DNA of 64,000 nucleotides from Ruminococcus flavefaciens (GCF_900119075.1 NZ_FPIP01000003.1:62001-126000), one strand, 5' to 3'; counted from the stretch's first letter, positions 24,918 through 34,698 are shown. Notes: generated from the sequence alone by a model not told the origin. Translations and numbers: made by a program.

Positions 24918-25550
24918 CCATCACTTTACATAAAACATCGATCCCCTTTAAAAATTTTCCATCTAATCCTAAATACTTCATTAAATTTTCCTGATAATAA
25001 TAATGCATCTTTACCGTTCAGAAAACGCCATTAAGTCCTATTACTTAATCTGTATCCAACAGTCCATAACACACAGCATTTTCTCAGAAAACTACGCAGT
25101 AATTATCTACAATGACAGGCAATGAGAGCGTAGTCACTTTTCGGGCGGCTAACCTTAAAACGCAGGCGAAGGTCATATAAATAAAAAGTGACTGTTACTT
25201 AGCTTGTCGGATCCTTTATAAGACTATACCATTCATATCCCTGAACGGAAAAATGTGAGCTGTCGCCCCCCGATAGCATGACATTTTTCCGTCCACCCCC
25301 CTTTTTTAACGGTGATTTATCATTGGTATGCCGTTACTTATTCGGAACAAACAATGAACACATAACGCTTTCAGATCTCTCTTAAAAAAACCATCTCTAT
25401 AAAACACTTGAAAGAAAACCAAATTTCAGAATTTCCTTTTCAATTGCTTGTTTCGCAGTAAATCATACAGTGATTTTTCATACATCGGGAGTTCCGCTTC
25501 AGCTCCCGGCAGAAAAGTTCGTTCCTATGGGACGGGCTTTTTTGTTTTTC
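24918..25550 (+). ncRNA. Long structured non-coding tail of the agrD transcript, or separate RNA
   Basis: No convincing gene lies here (the only frame, 39 codons from 25003, lacks a ribosome site). Several strong stems do: ACTACGC/GCGTAGT (25091-25134), AGTCACTTTT/AAAAGTGACT (25132-25193), the 12-pair stem ACGGAAAAATGT/ACATTTTTCCGT (25245-25292) with an inner GCTGTCG/CGATAGC pairing, and CGGGAG/CTCCCG (25486-25508). The first good terminator after agrD is at 25517-25550. A transcript from the agrD promoter would therefore carry about 630 non-coding bases. Confidence 0.45.
25517..25550 (+). terminator. Intrinsic terminator after the agr locus
   Basis: Nine-pair stem GTTCGTTCC/GGGACGGGC (three G-U pairs) followed by TTTTTTGTTTTT. 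Confidence 0.75.
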
Positions 25551-25582
25551 GCGGCAATTTACAGTTTAGTCACAGATATATC

Positions 25583-25611
25583 TTGACTTTTTTGAAAGTA
25601 AATGATAAAAT
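25583..25611 (+). promoter_or_regulatory. Promoter of the P-type ATPase gene
   Basis: TTGACT, 17-base spacer, TAAAAT. The leader downstream has two copies of TTTAGTAC (near 25620 and 25660). Confidence 0.75.
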
Positions 25612-25687
25612 ATTATCTGTTTAGTACAGTAATAAAGCGGATTCCACCGTTTTATACTTTAGTACTGACGGATATTGGAGGAAAAAC

Positions 25688-28312
25688 ATGAAACACTATC
25701 TCGAAACCACAGAAAATGTCCTTAAAGAAGTCGAAAGCTCGGCTTCGGGACTTACAGCCGAAGAAGCTGCAAAGCGCCTTGAAAAGGTAGGTCGGAACAA
25801 GCTTGACGAAGCTCCCAAGCCTACGCTTCTGGCAAGGTTCATAGAGCAATTCAAGAACCCGATGATACTTGTGCTCATTGCAGCAGCGGTCATATCCGCA
25901 GTTACGGGTATCATCTCTGAGGGAAAGCTTGATGCGGACGTATTCATTATCCTGTTCGTTGTCATCGCAAACGCAGTTCTCGGCGTATATCAGGAAAACA
26001 AGGCAGAATCCGCTATCGAAGCATTGCAGGCTATGAGCGCCGCACAGAGCAAGGTATACCGCTCGGGAGAGCTGGTAGTCATACCAAGCTCGGAGCTCGT
26101 CCCCGGTGATGTCATAGCTCTTGAAGCAGGCGACAATGTCCCTGCGGACTGCCGTATACTTGAAGCGGCAGCTTTAAAGGCAGAGGAATCCGCCCTCACA
26201 GGCGAGAGCGTTCCCTCGGACAAGGAAAGCGGCGTGCTCAGCGGCGAGGAAGTACCTCTCGGCGACAGAAAGAATATGCTCTACATGGGCAGCAGTATAG
26301 CTTACGGCCGTGCAGAAGCAGTCGTAGTCGCTACAGGTATGAAGACCGAAATGGGTAAGATAGCAGGTGCTATCGCCAATGCTGACGACGATGAGACTCC
26401 TCTTCAGAAGAGCCTCGACCAGCTCAGCAAGATACTCTCTATCGCAGTTCTCGTTATCTGCGTTATCATACTCGGTCTGAACATCGTTCAGATGCTTGTA
26501 AGAAACGGCTCTATCACTCTCCCCGGATTCCTTGAATCCTTTATGATAGCAGTCAGCCTTGCGGTTGCGGCTATCCCCGAGGGACTTGCAGCCGTTGTCA
26601 CAGTCGTTCTCTCTATCGGCGTTACCAATATGTCAAAGCGCGGAGCTATTATCCGCAGACTTACCGCTGTTGAGGCTTTAGGCTGTGCCGAGGTCATCTG
26701 CTCCGATAAGACAGGTACTCTTACACAGAACAAGATGACAGTAGTTCACGAAAATACAGATGATAAGGAGCTCCTTGCAAGAGCTATGGCTCTCTGCTGT
26801 GACGCACAGCTCAATTCTGACGATACCGTTACAGGTGAGCCTACAGAGGCAGCTCTTGTAGCCTATGCACACAAGTGCGGACTTAAAAAGTACGAAATGG
26901 AGGCTGCAACTCCGAGAGTTGCAGAGGCTCCGTTTGATTCACTGAGAAAGATGATGTCCACAGTCCACAAGACTGAAAATGGCTATGTACAGTACACCAA
27001 GGGCGCTCCCGACGAGGTGCTGAAAAACTGCACACATATGTTCAAGGAGGGCGGCGTCCGCATAATGACCGAGTCCGACAGGCTTGAGATACTCCGCCGC
27101 AACAAGGAAATGGCAGACCAGGCGCTGAGAGTTCTTCTTGCGGCTTACCGCGAGTACGACGAGCTCCCAAGCGATATCTCACCCGAGGGACTTGAACATG
27201 ACCTTATCTACATCGGTATGACAGGCATGATAGATCCTGTCCGCCCCGAGGTAAAGGACGCTATCGGTCTCTGCCGCACAGCAGGCATACGTCCCGTTAT
27301 GATAACAGGCGACCACAGGGATACAGCCGTTGCTATCGCCAAGGAGCTTGGTATCCTCGGCGAGGGACAGCAGGCTCTCACAGGCGCGGAGCTCTCAAAG
27401 ATACCCGATGATGAGTTCAACGCGCACGTTCAGGACTACAGCGTATATGCCCGTGTTCAGCCTGAGCACAAGGTACGTATCGTAAACGCATGGCGTAAAA
27501 AGGGCATGACTACAGCTATGACAGGCGACGGCGTAAACGACGCTCCGTCTATCAAGAGCGCTGATATCGGCGTTGGCATGGGTATCACAGGTACAGACGT
27601 TACAAAGAACGTCGCAGATATGGTGCTCACCGACGACAACTTCGCAACTATCGTAGGCGCTGTGGAAGAGGGCAGACGTATCTATGACAATATCCGCAAG
27701 GCAATACAGTTCCTGCTTTCCAGCAACCTCAGCGAGGTTCTCTGCATACTTGCAGCAACACTGTTCATCGGCGGCGGCAAGAGCATATTCAGCCCTGTGC
27801 ACCTGCTCTGGATAAATCTTATCTCAGACTGCTTCCCTGCAATAGCTCTCGGCATGGAGCCTGCTGAACAGGGTATCATGTCACGCAAGCCAAGAAGCAG
27901 CAATTCACACATCTTCTCCGACGGTCTCGGAATTAATCTGCTGTGGCAGGGCGCAGTTATTGCGGCACTTACCTTTGTTTCATATCTTATCGGTTCGCAG
28001 ACCTCTCCCGAGGCAGGCACAACAATGGCATTCATCACACTCTGCGTATGCGAAATGCTCCACGCATGGAACATGAGAAGCCTCAAGGGCTCTATCTTCA
28101 CAATGAAGAGCAGAAACATAGTTCTTATCGGAGCTATCGCCCTTTCGGCAGTTCTGACTATACCTGTTCTCTTTATCCCTGCACTGAGAAATATGTTCTC
28201 ACTTGAAGCCCTCACAGGCATGAATTACCTCTGGGCATTCGCTGCAGGCGCCTGCATAGTGCCTGTTGTTGAGATAGTAAAGTTCTTCCAGCGTGCAGCT
28301 GATAAGAAGTGA
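25688..28312 (+). CDS. P-type ATPase, calcium-transporting type (P2A)
   Basis: An 874-residue membrane pump. Order: cation ATPase N-terminal domain (1-70), first helix pair, actuator with LTGESVP, helices including VAAIPEGLAAVV (the P2A PEGL motif), phosphorylation site CSDKTGTLTQNKM (Asp near 340), nucleotide domain with KGAPDEVL, hinge TGDGVNDAPSIKSADIGVGMG, and six C-terminal helices with LLWINLISDCFPAIALGMEP. These features fit bacterial Ca2+-ATPases of the PMR1/YloB group that export Ca2+. A GGAGG site precedes the ATG. The gene stands alone behind its own promoter. Confidence 0.93.
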   Translation: MKHYLETTENVLKEVESSASGLTAEEAAKRLEKVGRNKLDEAPKPTLLARFIEQFKNPMILVLIAAAVISAVTGIISEGKLDADVFIILFVVIANAVLGVYQENKAESAIEALQAMSAAQSKVYRSGELVVIPSSELVPGDVIALEAGDNVPADCRILEAAALKAEESALTGESVPSDKESGVLSGEEVPLGDRKNMLYMGSSIAYGRAEAVVVATGMKTEMGKIAGAIANADDDETPLQKSLDQLSKILSIAVLVICVIILGLNIVQMLVRNGSITLPGFLESFMIAVSLAVAAIPEGLAAVVTVVLSIGVTNMSKRGAIIRRLTAVEALGCAEVICSDKTGTLTQNKMTVVHENTDDKELLARAMALCCDAQLNSDDTVTGEPTEAALVAYAHKCGLKKYEMEAATPRVAEAPFDSLRKMMSTVHKTENGYVQYTKGAPDEVLKNCTHMFKEGGVRIMTESDRLEILRRNKEMADQALRVLLAAYREYDELPSDISPEGLEHDLIYIGMTGMIDPVRPEVKDAIGLCRTAGIRPVMITGDHRDTAVAIAKELGILGEGQQALTGAELSKIPDDEFNAHVQDYSVYARVQPEHKVRIVNAWRKKGMTTAMTGDGVNDAPSIKSADIGVGMGITGTDVTKNVADMVLTDDNFATIVGAVEEGRRIYDNIRKAIQFLLSSNLSEVLCILAATLFIGGGKSIFSPVHLLWINLISDCFPAIALGMEPAEQGIMSRKPRSSNSHIFSDGLGINLLWQGAVIAALTFVSYLIGSQTSPEAGTTMAFITLCVCEMLHAWNMRSLKGSIFTMKSRNIVLIGAIALSAVLTIPVLFIPALRNMFSLEALTGMNYLWAFAAGACIVPVVEIVKFFQRAADKK

Positions 28313-28340
28313 GCAGAACTAAGAGCTAAGAACTAAGATT

Positions 28341-28468
28341 GTAGGGGCTGATGCCTACATCAGCCCGCCAAATATTCAAAACCAACGGGGCGATGTGGGC
28401 ATCGCCCCCTACATTTTTAATTTCGCATTACGAATATTTTTATTCGGGCGAGCGGAACTCGCCCCTAC
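28341..28468. repeat. Three palindromic intergenic repeat units
   Basis: Units with cores GGGGCTGATG..CATCAGCCC, GGGGCGATG..CATCGCCCC and GGGCGAG..CTCGCCC, each with CCTAC or GTAGG ends. They sit between the ATPase and acetyltransferase genes; the last may act as a terminator for the ATPase transcript. Confidence 0.8.
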
Positions 28469-28497
28469 AATTACGCATTGAATAAAGAGGTGTTACT

Positions 28498-28995
28498 ATG
28501 AGATTAAGACCATACATACCGAGCCACGACTTCGACGCAATAAAAAACTGGGTGACAGACGAAAGAACAAATGCTATGTGGAGCGCAAATCATGCTCCCT
28601 ACCCTCTTGAAAAGACAGCTTTTGACCAGTTTCTCGCGGATATGTACGAAAAACACGGGGACTGCCCTTTTGTTGCCACAACAGACGACGGGATTGTGGT
28701 CGGTTTCTTATGCTGCGGCGTATGCTCAAAGACCAATGAAGCTATGCTCGCCTTTGTGATGATAGATCCTGCACAGCGTGGAAAGGGCTATGGCAGGGAA
28801 ATGATACAGCTTGCCACGGAATACTGCATAGATATACTGAAAGCGGACGCGGTACAGCTCAATGTGTTCAGCGTAAATGAAAGGGCGCGGAAGTGCTATG
28901 AGAGCGCAGGCTTTGCCGAGAGGATAACCACTCCCGAGGCATTTGCCTTCAGGGACGAAAAATGGGGCAGGACAAATATGCTTTTCAGCCGTTAG
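28498..28995 (+). CDS. GNAT-family N-acetyltransferase
   Basis: A 165-residue acetyltransferase with the fold order of the family: N-terminal MRLRPYIPSHDFDAIKNWV, the acetyl-CoA-binding loop IDPAQRGKGYGREMI (motif A, Q/R-x-x-G-x-G/A), and the C-terminal VFSVNERARKCYESAGF (motif B). The acceptor could be an amino group on an antibiotic, protein or small molecule; sequence does not say which. AGAGGTG precedes the ATG. The gene is single, ending at the terminator 29002-29030. Confidence 0.9.
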   Translation: MRLRPYIPSHDFDAIKNWVTDERTNAMWSANHAPYPLEKTAFDQFLADMYEKHGDCPFVATTDDGIVVGFLCCGVCSKTNEAMLAFVMIDPAQRGKGYGREMIQLATEYCIDILKADAVQLNVFSVNERARKCYESAGFAERITTPEAFAFRDEKWGRTNMLFSR

Positions 28996-29001
28996 ATTTT
29001 G

Positions 29002-29030
29002 AGGACGTACATGGTGCGTCCTTTTTGTTT
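29002..29030 (+). terminator. Intrinsic terminator of the GNAT gene
   Basis: AGGACG/CGTCCT stem with five T. Confidence 0.75.
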
Positions 29031-29115
29031 TATAAACAGCCGACAGTCAAAGTTCAACAGTGGGATTTTTGCAGTTTTCCTAAAATTATTCCGCACATCA
29101 AGGGGATTTTCTGTA

Positions 29116-29144
29116 TTGCATTTTTCCTTGGATTATGATATTAT
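29116..29144 (+). promoter_or_regulatory. Promoter of carB
   Basis: TTGCAT, 17-base spacer, TATTAT. The ~75-base leader holds two hairpins (GCCATGA/TCATGGC and CGTACA/TGTACG) but no PyrR-type attenuator that I can recognise. Confidence 0.65.
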
Positions 29145-29224
29145 ATAAGGTAAGAAGTTGCGCCATGACGTTTCATGGCAAATATATCAACGTACATTTC
29201 CCGTGTACGAGTCAGGAGAATAAT

Positions 29225-32200
29225 ATGCCAAAAAGACAGGATATTAACAAGATCATGATAATCGGTTCAGGTCCTATCATCATCGGACAGGCTTGCGAAT
29301 TCGACTACTCAGGTACTCAGGCTTGCAAGGCTCTGCGCAAGCTGGGCTATGAGATAGTTCTCGTAAACTCAAACCCTGCTACTATCATGACAGATCCCGA
29401 TGTTGCTGATATTACTTACATCGAGCCCCTCAACCTCGAAAGACTTACTCAGATAATCGAAAAGGAACGTCCTGACGCTCTCCTCCCTAACCTCGGCGGT
29501 CAGTCCGGTCTTAACCTCTGCTCAGAGCTGGATCAGGCAGGCGTGCTCAAAAAGTACGGCGTGCAGGTAATCGGCGTTCAGGTAGACGCTATCGAGCGCG
29601 GTGAGGACCGTATCGAATTCAAGAACGCTATGAGCGCTCTCGGTATCGGTATGCCAAAGAGCGAGGTAGCTTACTCTGTTGACGAGGCTGTAAAGATAGC
29701 TGAAAAGCTGAAATATCCTGTAGTTCTTCGTCCTGCCTACACCATGGGCGGCGCAGGCGGCGGAATGGTTTACAATGTAGATGAATTAAAGGTAGTCTGT
29801 GAAAGAGGCTTACAGGCTTCTCTCGTTGGACAGGTACTTGTCGAGGAGTGTATCTTCGGCTGGGAAGAGCTGGAGCTCGAGGTTGTCCGCGACGCTGAGA
29901 ACAACAAGATAACTGTATGCTTCATCGAGAACATTGATCCTATCGGTGTTCACACAGGCGATTCGTTCTGTTCAGCACCTATGCTCACTATCCCTGAGGA
30001 CGTTCAGAAGACTCTTCAGGATATGTCATACAAGATAATCGAGTCAATCGAGGTCATCGGCGGCTGTAACTGTCAGTTCGCACGCGATCCCGAGACAGGA
30101 CGTATCGTTGTTATCGAGATAAACCCAAGAACCTCACGTTCTTCGGCTCTCGCTTCAAAGGCTACAGGCTTCCCGATAGCTCTCGTATCGGCTATGCTTG
30201 CCTGCGGTCTTACACTTAAAGACATCGAGTGCGGCAAGTACGGTACTCTTGACAAGTACGTTCCCGACGGTGACTACATCGTTATCAAGTTCGCTCGCTG
30301 GGCTTTCGAGAAGTTCAAGGGCGCTGAGGACAAGCTTGGCACACAGATGAGAGCTGTCGGCGAAGTAATGAGCATCGGCAAGACCTACAAGGAGGCTTTC
30401 CAGAAGGCTATCCGTTCACTGGAGACAGGAAGATACGGTCTCGGCTTTGCAAAGAACTTCAACAGCATGACCAAGGAAGAGCTCCTTGCACAGCTCCGTT
30501 ACCCAACAAGCGAGAGACAGTTCGTTATGTATGAAGCTCTCCGCAAGGGCGCTACAATAGATGAGCTCCACGACCTCACAAAGATAAAGAAGTACTTCAT
30601 TGAGCAGATGAAGGAGCTTGTTGACGAGGAGGAGGCTCTCCTCAAGAACAAGGGCGCTGTTCCTGCAAACGACGTTCTGAAGCAGGCTAAGCTTGACGGC
30701 TTCTCAGACCGTTACCTCAGCTCTCTCCTTGAAGTTTCCGAGGAGGAGATAAGAAACGCTCGTATGGCTATCGGCGTAAAGGAAGCATGGGAGGGCATTC
30801 ACGTAAGCGGTACAAAGGACGCTGCTTACTACTACTCCACATATCACCTTGACGAGGACAAGAGCCCTGTAAGCACAGAAAAGCCAAAGATAATGATCCT
30901 CGGCGGCGGTCCTAACAGAATCGGTCAGGGTATCGAGTTCGACTACTGCTGCGTTCACGCTGCACTTGCTCTTAAAAAGCTTGGCTTCGAGTCGATAATC
31001 GTAAACTGCAACCCTGAGACGGTTTCCACTGACTATGATACATCTGACAAGCTCTATTTCGAGCCTCTTACACTTGAAGATGTACTTGCTATACACGAAA
31101 AGGAGAAGCCTGTAGGCGTTATCGCTCAGTTCGGCGGACAGACTCCTCTCAACCTTGCAAACGACCTCAAAAAGTACGGCGTAAATATCCTCGGTACAAC
31201 TCCCGAGACTATCGACCTTGCTGAGGACAGAGACCACTTCCGCGCTATGATGGACAAGCTGGGCATTCCTATGCCTGAGGCTGGTATGGCTGTAAACGCT
31301 GACGAGGCTATCGCTATCGCAAACAAGATAGGCTATCCTGTAATGGTTCGTCCTTCATACGTTCTCGGCGGACGCGGAATGGAGATAGTTCACGATGACG
31401 AGATGATGAGAGTTTACATGAATGCGGCTGTCGGCGTAACTCCTGACAGACCTATCCTCATCGACCGTTTCCTCAACCACGCTACAGAGTGTGAGGCTGA
31501 CGCTATTTCCGACGGCACACACTGCTTCGTTCCATGCGTTATGGAGCATATCGAGCTTGCAGGCATACATTCGGGCGACTCCGCTTGTATCCTGCCTTCA
31601 AAGAACCTCACAGAGAAGCAGGTAGCTACTATCAAGGAGTACACCAAGAAGATAGCTGTAGAGATGAACGTTTGCGGTCTTATGAATATGCAGTACGCTA
31701 TCGAGGGCGATACAGTTTACGTTCTCGAAGCTAATCCCCGTGCTTCAAGAACAGTTCCGCTGGTATCAAAGGTTTGCGACATCAACATGGTTAGAATTGC
31801 TACCGATATAATCACATCAAAGCTCACAGGCAGACCTTCGCCTGTTCCTGAGCTCAAGGATAAGAAGATCGGTCACTACGGCGTAAAGGAAGCTGTATTC
31901 CCGTTCAATATGTTCCAGGAGGTAGATCCTCTCCTCGGACCTGAGATGCGTTCAACAGGTGAAGTTCTCGGTATCTCACCTTCCTTCGGCGAGGCTTACT
32001 ACAAGGCTCAGGAGGCTACAAAGAACAAGCTTCCTCTCGAGGGAACAGTTCTCCTCAGCGTATGCGAGAGAGACAAGCCCGAGCTTATCGACATCGCTAA
32101 GTCCTTCCACGAGCTCGGTTTCCACATCATCGCTACAGGCAGAAGCTATGAGATGATAAAGGAAGCAGGTATCCCATGCGACAAGATATTCAAGATCTAC

Positions 32201-32446
32201 GAGGGACGTCCGAATATCGCTGACGAGATCGCAAACGGCGAGATACAGATGATAATCAATACTCCCGCAGGCAAGACCAGCGTTCACGACGACAGCTATA
32301 TCCGTAAGGCTGCAATCAAGCACAGAGTTCCTTACATGACAACAATGGCTGCTGCAAAGGCAAGTGCAGAGGGTATCAAGGCTATCAAGAACAATACTCA
32401 CCTCGGAGTCAAGTCGCTTCAGGCTCATCACGCTGATATCAAGTAA
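29225..32446 (+). CDS. carB: Carbamoyl-phosphate synthase large subunit
   Basis: The large (1073-residue) subunit that makes carbamoyl phosphate for arginine and pyrimidines. The start MPKRQDINKIMIIGSGPIIIGQ is chosen for its AGGAG site; an upstream in-frame ATG lies in the leader. The two homologous ATP-grasp halves are plain: the second begins KPKIMILGGGPNRIGQGIEFDYCC near residue 560. Each half has the NPRTSRSSALASKATGFP or NPRASRTVPLVSKV metal site, and the C-terminal MGS-like allosteric domain follows (about 940-1073). The small subunit gene carA is not adjacent. Confidence 0.97.
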   Translation: MPKRQDINKIMIIGSGPIIIGQACEFDYSGTQACKALRKLGYEIVLVNSNPATIMTDPDVADITYIEPLNLERLTQIIEKERPDALLPNLGGQSGLNLCSELDQAGVLKKYGVQVIGVQVDAIERGEDRIEFKNAMSALGIGMPKSEVAYSVDEAVKIAEKLKYPVVLRPAYTMGGAGGGMVYNVDELKVVCERGLQASLVGQVLVEECIFGWEELELEVVRDAENNKITVCFIENIDPIGVHTGDSFCSAPMLTIPEDVQKTLQDMSYKIIESIEVIGGCNCQFARDPETGRIVVIEINPRTSRSSALASKATGFPIALVSAMLACGLTLKDIECGKYGTLDKYVPDGDYIVIKFARWAFEKFKGAEDKLGTQMRAVGEVMSIGKTYKEAFQKAIRSLETGRYGLGFAKNFNSMTKEELLAQLRYPTSERQFVMYEALRKGATIDELHDLTKIKKYFIEQMKELVDEEEALLKNKGAVPANDVLKQAKLDGFSDRYLSSLLEVSEEEIRNARMAIGVKEAWEGIHVSGTKDAAYYYSTYHLDEDKSPVSTEKPKIMILGGGPNRIGQGIEFDYCCVHAALALKKLGFESIIVNCNPETVSTDYDTSDKLYFEPLTLEDVLAIHEKEKPVGVIAQFGGQTPLNLANDLKKYGVNILGTTPETIDLAEDRDHFRAMMDKLGIPMPEAGMAVNADEAIAIANKIGYPVMVRPSYVLGGRGMEIVHDDEMMRVYMNAAVGVTPDRPILIDRFLNHATECEADAISDGTHCFVPCVMEHIELAGIHSGDSACILPSKNLTEKQVATIKEYTKKIAVEMNVCGLMNMQYAIEGDTVYVLEANPRASRTVPLVSKVCDINMVRIATDIITSKLTGRPSPVPELKDKKIGHYGVKEAVFPFNMFQEVDPLLGPEMRSTGEVLGISPSFGEAYYKAQEATKNKLPLEGTVLLSVCERDKPELIDIAKSFHELGFHIIATGRSYEMIKEAGIPCDKIFKIYEGRPNIADEIANGEIQMIINTPAGKTSVHDDSYIRKAAIKHRVPYMTTMAAAKASAEGIKAIKNNTHLGVKSLQAHHADIK

Positions 32447-32456
32447 TAATTATAAG

Positions 32457-32484
32457 ATCCGCTTCAAACGAAGCGGATTTTTTT
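32457..32484 (+). terminator. Terminator of carB
   Basis: ATCCGCTTC/GAAGCGGAT stem with a T-run. Confidence 0.92.
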
Positions 32485-32497
32485 ATGTGTATTACAA

Positions 32498-32524
32498 GGG
32501 CGGATATTATCCGCCCGTTTTTTG
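32498..32524 (+). terminator. Second terminator after carB
   Basis: GGGCGGAT/ATCCGCCC stem followed by GTTTTTTG. Confidence 0.85.
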
Positions 32525-32542
32525 TATCCGATACTTATGAGG

Positions 32543-32621
32543 TCGGCGGAACTCCCAACAGGAGCCGCGCCCCTCTGTCCTTCGGACATCTCCCCACACT
32601 GTGGGGAGTCACCGCCCCTAC
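32543..32621. repeat. Composite palindromic intergenic repeat
   Basis: GGTCGGCGGAACTCC-type outer arm with the nested CCCTCTGTCCTTCGGACATC and CTCCCCACACTGTGGGGAG block, ending CGCCCCTAC. Same nested block as at 9935, 14490 and 46690. Confidence 0.75.
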
Positions 32622-32668
32622 AGCTAACGGCTGACGGCTCGATTGGTAGGATAACTTTAGTTAAAGAA

Positions 32669-32724
32669 GTGACATATGTCATTTTTTTAGTGACAAATGT
32701 CATTCAGAAAGTGACAAATGACAC
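32669..32724 (+). promoter_or_regulatory. Three operator sites phased at 21 bp
   Basis: GTGACATATGTCAT (32669), GTGACAAATGTCAT (32690) and GTGACAAATGACAC (32711) repeat at an exact 21-base interval, two turns of the helix. The first contains the perfect palindrome TGACATATGTCA. The third ends one base before a weak -35 box, typical for an activator-dependent promoter. Confidence 0.75.
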
Positions 32725-32725
32725 C

Positions 32726-32754
32726 TTTTCAGGCTCCGATGAACGTGATATAAT
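32726..32754 (+). promoter_or_regulatory. Probable activator-dependent promoter of the Ig-like protein gene
   Basis: TTTTCA (poor -35), 17-base spacer, TATAAT with a TG one base upstream. Unlike most promoters of the window the -35 is weak, which fits the adjacent triple operator. Confidence 0.7.
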
Positions 32755-32844
32755 AAGACCATACCACACAGGGGGAACAAAGTTCAGGCGCCGAACTTGT
32801 TTATAAAAATATCAGGTTTATTTTAAAAATGGAGGTTGTCAGAT

Positions 32845-34653
32845 ATGAAAAATTTATCGAAAAAAGTATTAAGTATACTTTCTACTGCCGTATTGTTCTG
32901 CGGCGCCAGTGCTATCCCTGCAAGTGCAGCAGAGCCAGATGAACCAACAACAGCAGCTTATACTCAGATAACAAGGGAAAAAGGCCTTATAAAGGATTTT
33001 GAGCTGGCGAAGGAGAATGATATTGCAAATGAGCTTGAGTTTGAAATGGCAATCAAGGGAAACGAACTCACACCTATCGTTACTACAACTACTGCTCCCG
33101 TAAAGGAAATTGTGACTTTGCAAACTCTTCCTTCGGATGTATTCAAACCACAAAAGACAGGGCTTACAGGTTTAAGACCGCTCAGAACTACAACTACAAC
33201 AACGACTACGACTACAACAACCACTACCCAGACAGCAACGTGCAAGCTCTCATATCATCTTAATACTACAAGCGGTCAGCTGAACAGCAGCGTCAGCCAG
33301 ATCGATATGAAGCTTATCAAGAATTCCGATTGCTCGATACCGGAAGGCTATAGCGTCATATATCAGTGGTACAAGGACGGCGGAGCTATCAGCGGAGCTT
33401 CATCTGATAGTCATCCTGCAACAAGAGCAGGCAGCTATCACTGTGTAATAAAAGCATTTCGCCTTGCCAGAGGCGGACTTGTTCTTGCAGATTCATTCAC
33501 AACAGAAAAATGCGTTGTAACAGAAAAGTTTGAAATAAAGACACAGCCCAAGAGCGGTTATATCTACAAGAGCGGCGATACCTATCCGCTTTCTGTTGAG
33601 GTTGAGGGCGGCACAGCGCCATATAAGTATGAGTGGACAAAGAACGGTACTGTAGTAGGCAGGAATCAGACCTATAAAGCTACATCGGGCGGCACATACA
33701 GATGCAAGATAACCGACAGCAAGGGCAGTACCTTAACAAGCAATTATGCTTATGTTACCGAGAACTTCCTCAGAATAACAAGACAGCCCAAGGACGTTGT
33801 TATCTGTGACGAGAACGGCAGATATATCTCCGTAGGCGTAAGCGGCGGCAAAGCACCTTATTCATATAAGTGGTATTCGGGCAATACAGTTATCGGAACA
33901 ACTTCATCTGTCAAGGTAACCAATCCCGGCACATATTACTGCGTTATCACAGATTCACTCAATTCCAGGGTAACAACCAATAAAGTCAAGGCAACTATCA
34001 ATTTCTACAGCCTCAAGCAGGGACTTCCCAAGACATACAACATCGAAAACACAAGAACTGTAAAGGATTTCACAGTATCAGTACAGGGCGGTACAGGCTA
34101 TTACCAGTATGTATGGCAGGTAGCAGATATCAACAGCAACGCATGGACTGAGTTCTACAAAAGCGATATAACAACATCAACATCAAATACAAGAACTATC
34201 TACCTCAATGCATACAACAAGAAGTATCAGTGCATAATCCGCAGCATGGACGGCAATACTATCGCATCATCAGTAAGAAGCGGCGTTATGAATGTAACAA
34301 GACCTCTTAAGGTTACAGAGGTGAAGCAGTATAAAGAAAACGGATATTACTATGTTGACTTTAAGGTAGAGGGCGGATATGGCAGCTACAGCACAACAGG
34401 CGTTTATTCATATCTTGGCTCAAATGTTTACAGAACAAGGGCAAAGATAGTAGATTACTATATAGGCAGCGGCAGCACATATGAATCCGGTCCCGGCTGG
34501 TATGTAAGAACATTCTACGATCATTATGTACAGAATGCTTCTATTGTTTTCCAGGTAACTGATGCAGCAGGAAATACGGTAAATAAGAGCGAAAAACGTC
34601 AGGTCGGCAGCTACAGTGTTAAGACAGATCAGGACGTATGGGCTAATTTCTGA
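32845..34653 (+). CDS. Secreted protein with threonine linker and tandem Ig-like domains
   Basis: A 602-residue exported protein. The start MKNLSKKVLSIL has GGAGG nine bases upstream; the in-frame TTG before it does not. A signal peptide ends near ASA (about 28). A region of about 90 residues and a 14-threonine run (about residues 115-130) lead to about five beta-sandwich repeats with the Ig/PKD-like signature GG.APY.Y.W..NG..V..T..Y......G.Y.C.ITDS (examples near 255-330 and 335-405). Such proteins act in surface adhesion or as scaffold spacers. No dockerin, cohesin or sortase motif is seen. It is the only gene behind the triple operator. Confidence 0.8.
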   Translation: MKNLSKKVLSILSTAVLFCGASAIPASAAEPDEPTTAAYTQITREKGLIKDFELAKENDIANELEFEMAIKGNELTPIVTTTTAPVKEIVTLQTLPSDVFKPQKTGLTGLRPLRTTTTTTTTTTTTTTQTATCKLSYHLNTTSGQLNSSVSQIDMKLIKNSDCSIPEGYSVIYQWYKDGGAISGASSDSHPATRAGSYHCVIKAFRLARGGLVLADSFTTEKCVVTEKFEIKTQPKSGYIYKSGDTYPLSVEVEGGTAPYKYEWTKNGTVVGRNQTYKATSGGTYRCKITDSKGSTLTSNYAYVTENFLRITRQPKDVVICDENGRYISVGVSGGKAPYSYKWYSGNTVIGTTSSVKVTNPGTYYCVITDSLNSRVTTNKVKATINFYSLKQGLPKTYNIENTRTVKDFTVSVQGGTGYYQYVWQVADINSNAWTEFYKSDITTSTSNTRTIYLNAYNKKYQCIIRSMDGNTIASSVRSGVMNVTRPLKVTEVKQYKENGYYYVDFKVEGGYGSYSTTGVYSYLGSNVYRTRAKIVDYYIGSGSTYESGPGWYVRTFYDHYVQNASIVFQVTDAAGNTVNKSEKRQVGSYSVKTDQDVWANF

Positions 34654-34698
34654 TAAAGATAATTTGTAATAATTCTTATTAAGGGTTCAATGAGATGA

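Noticed and set aside
25003-25125. 39-codon frame in the agrD tail considered as a delta-toxin-like peptide
   Set aside because: No ribosome site and no amphipathic pattern; kept only as a remark in the RNA entry.
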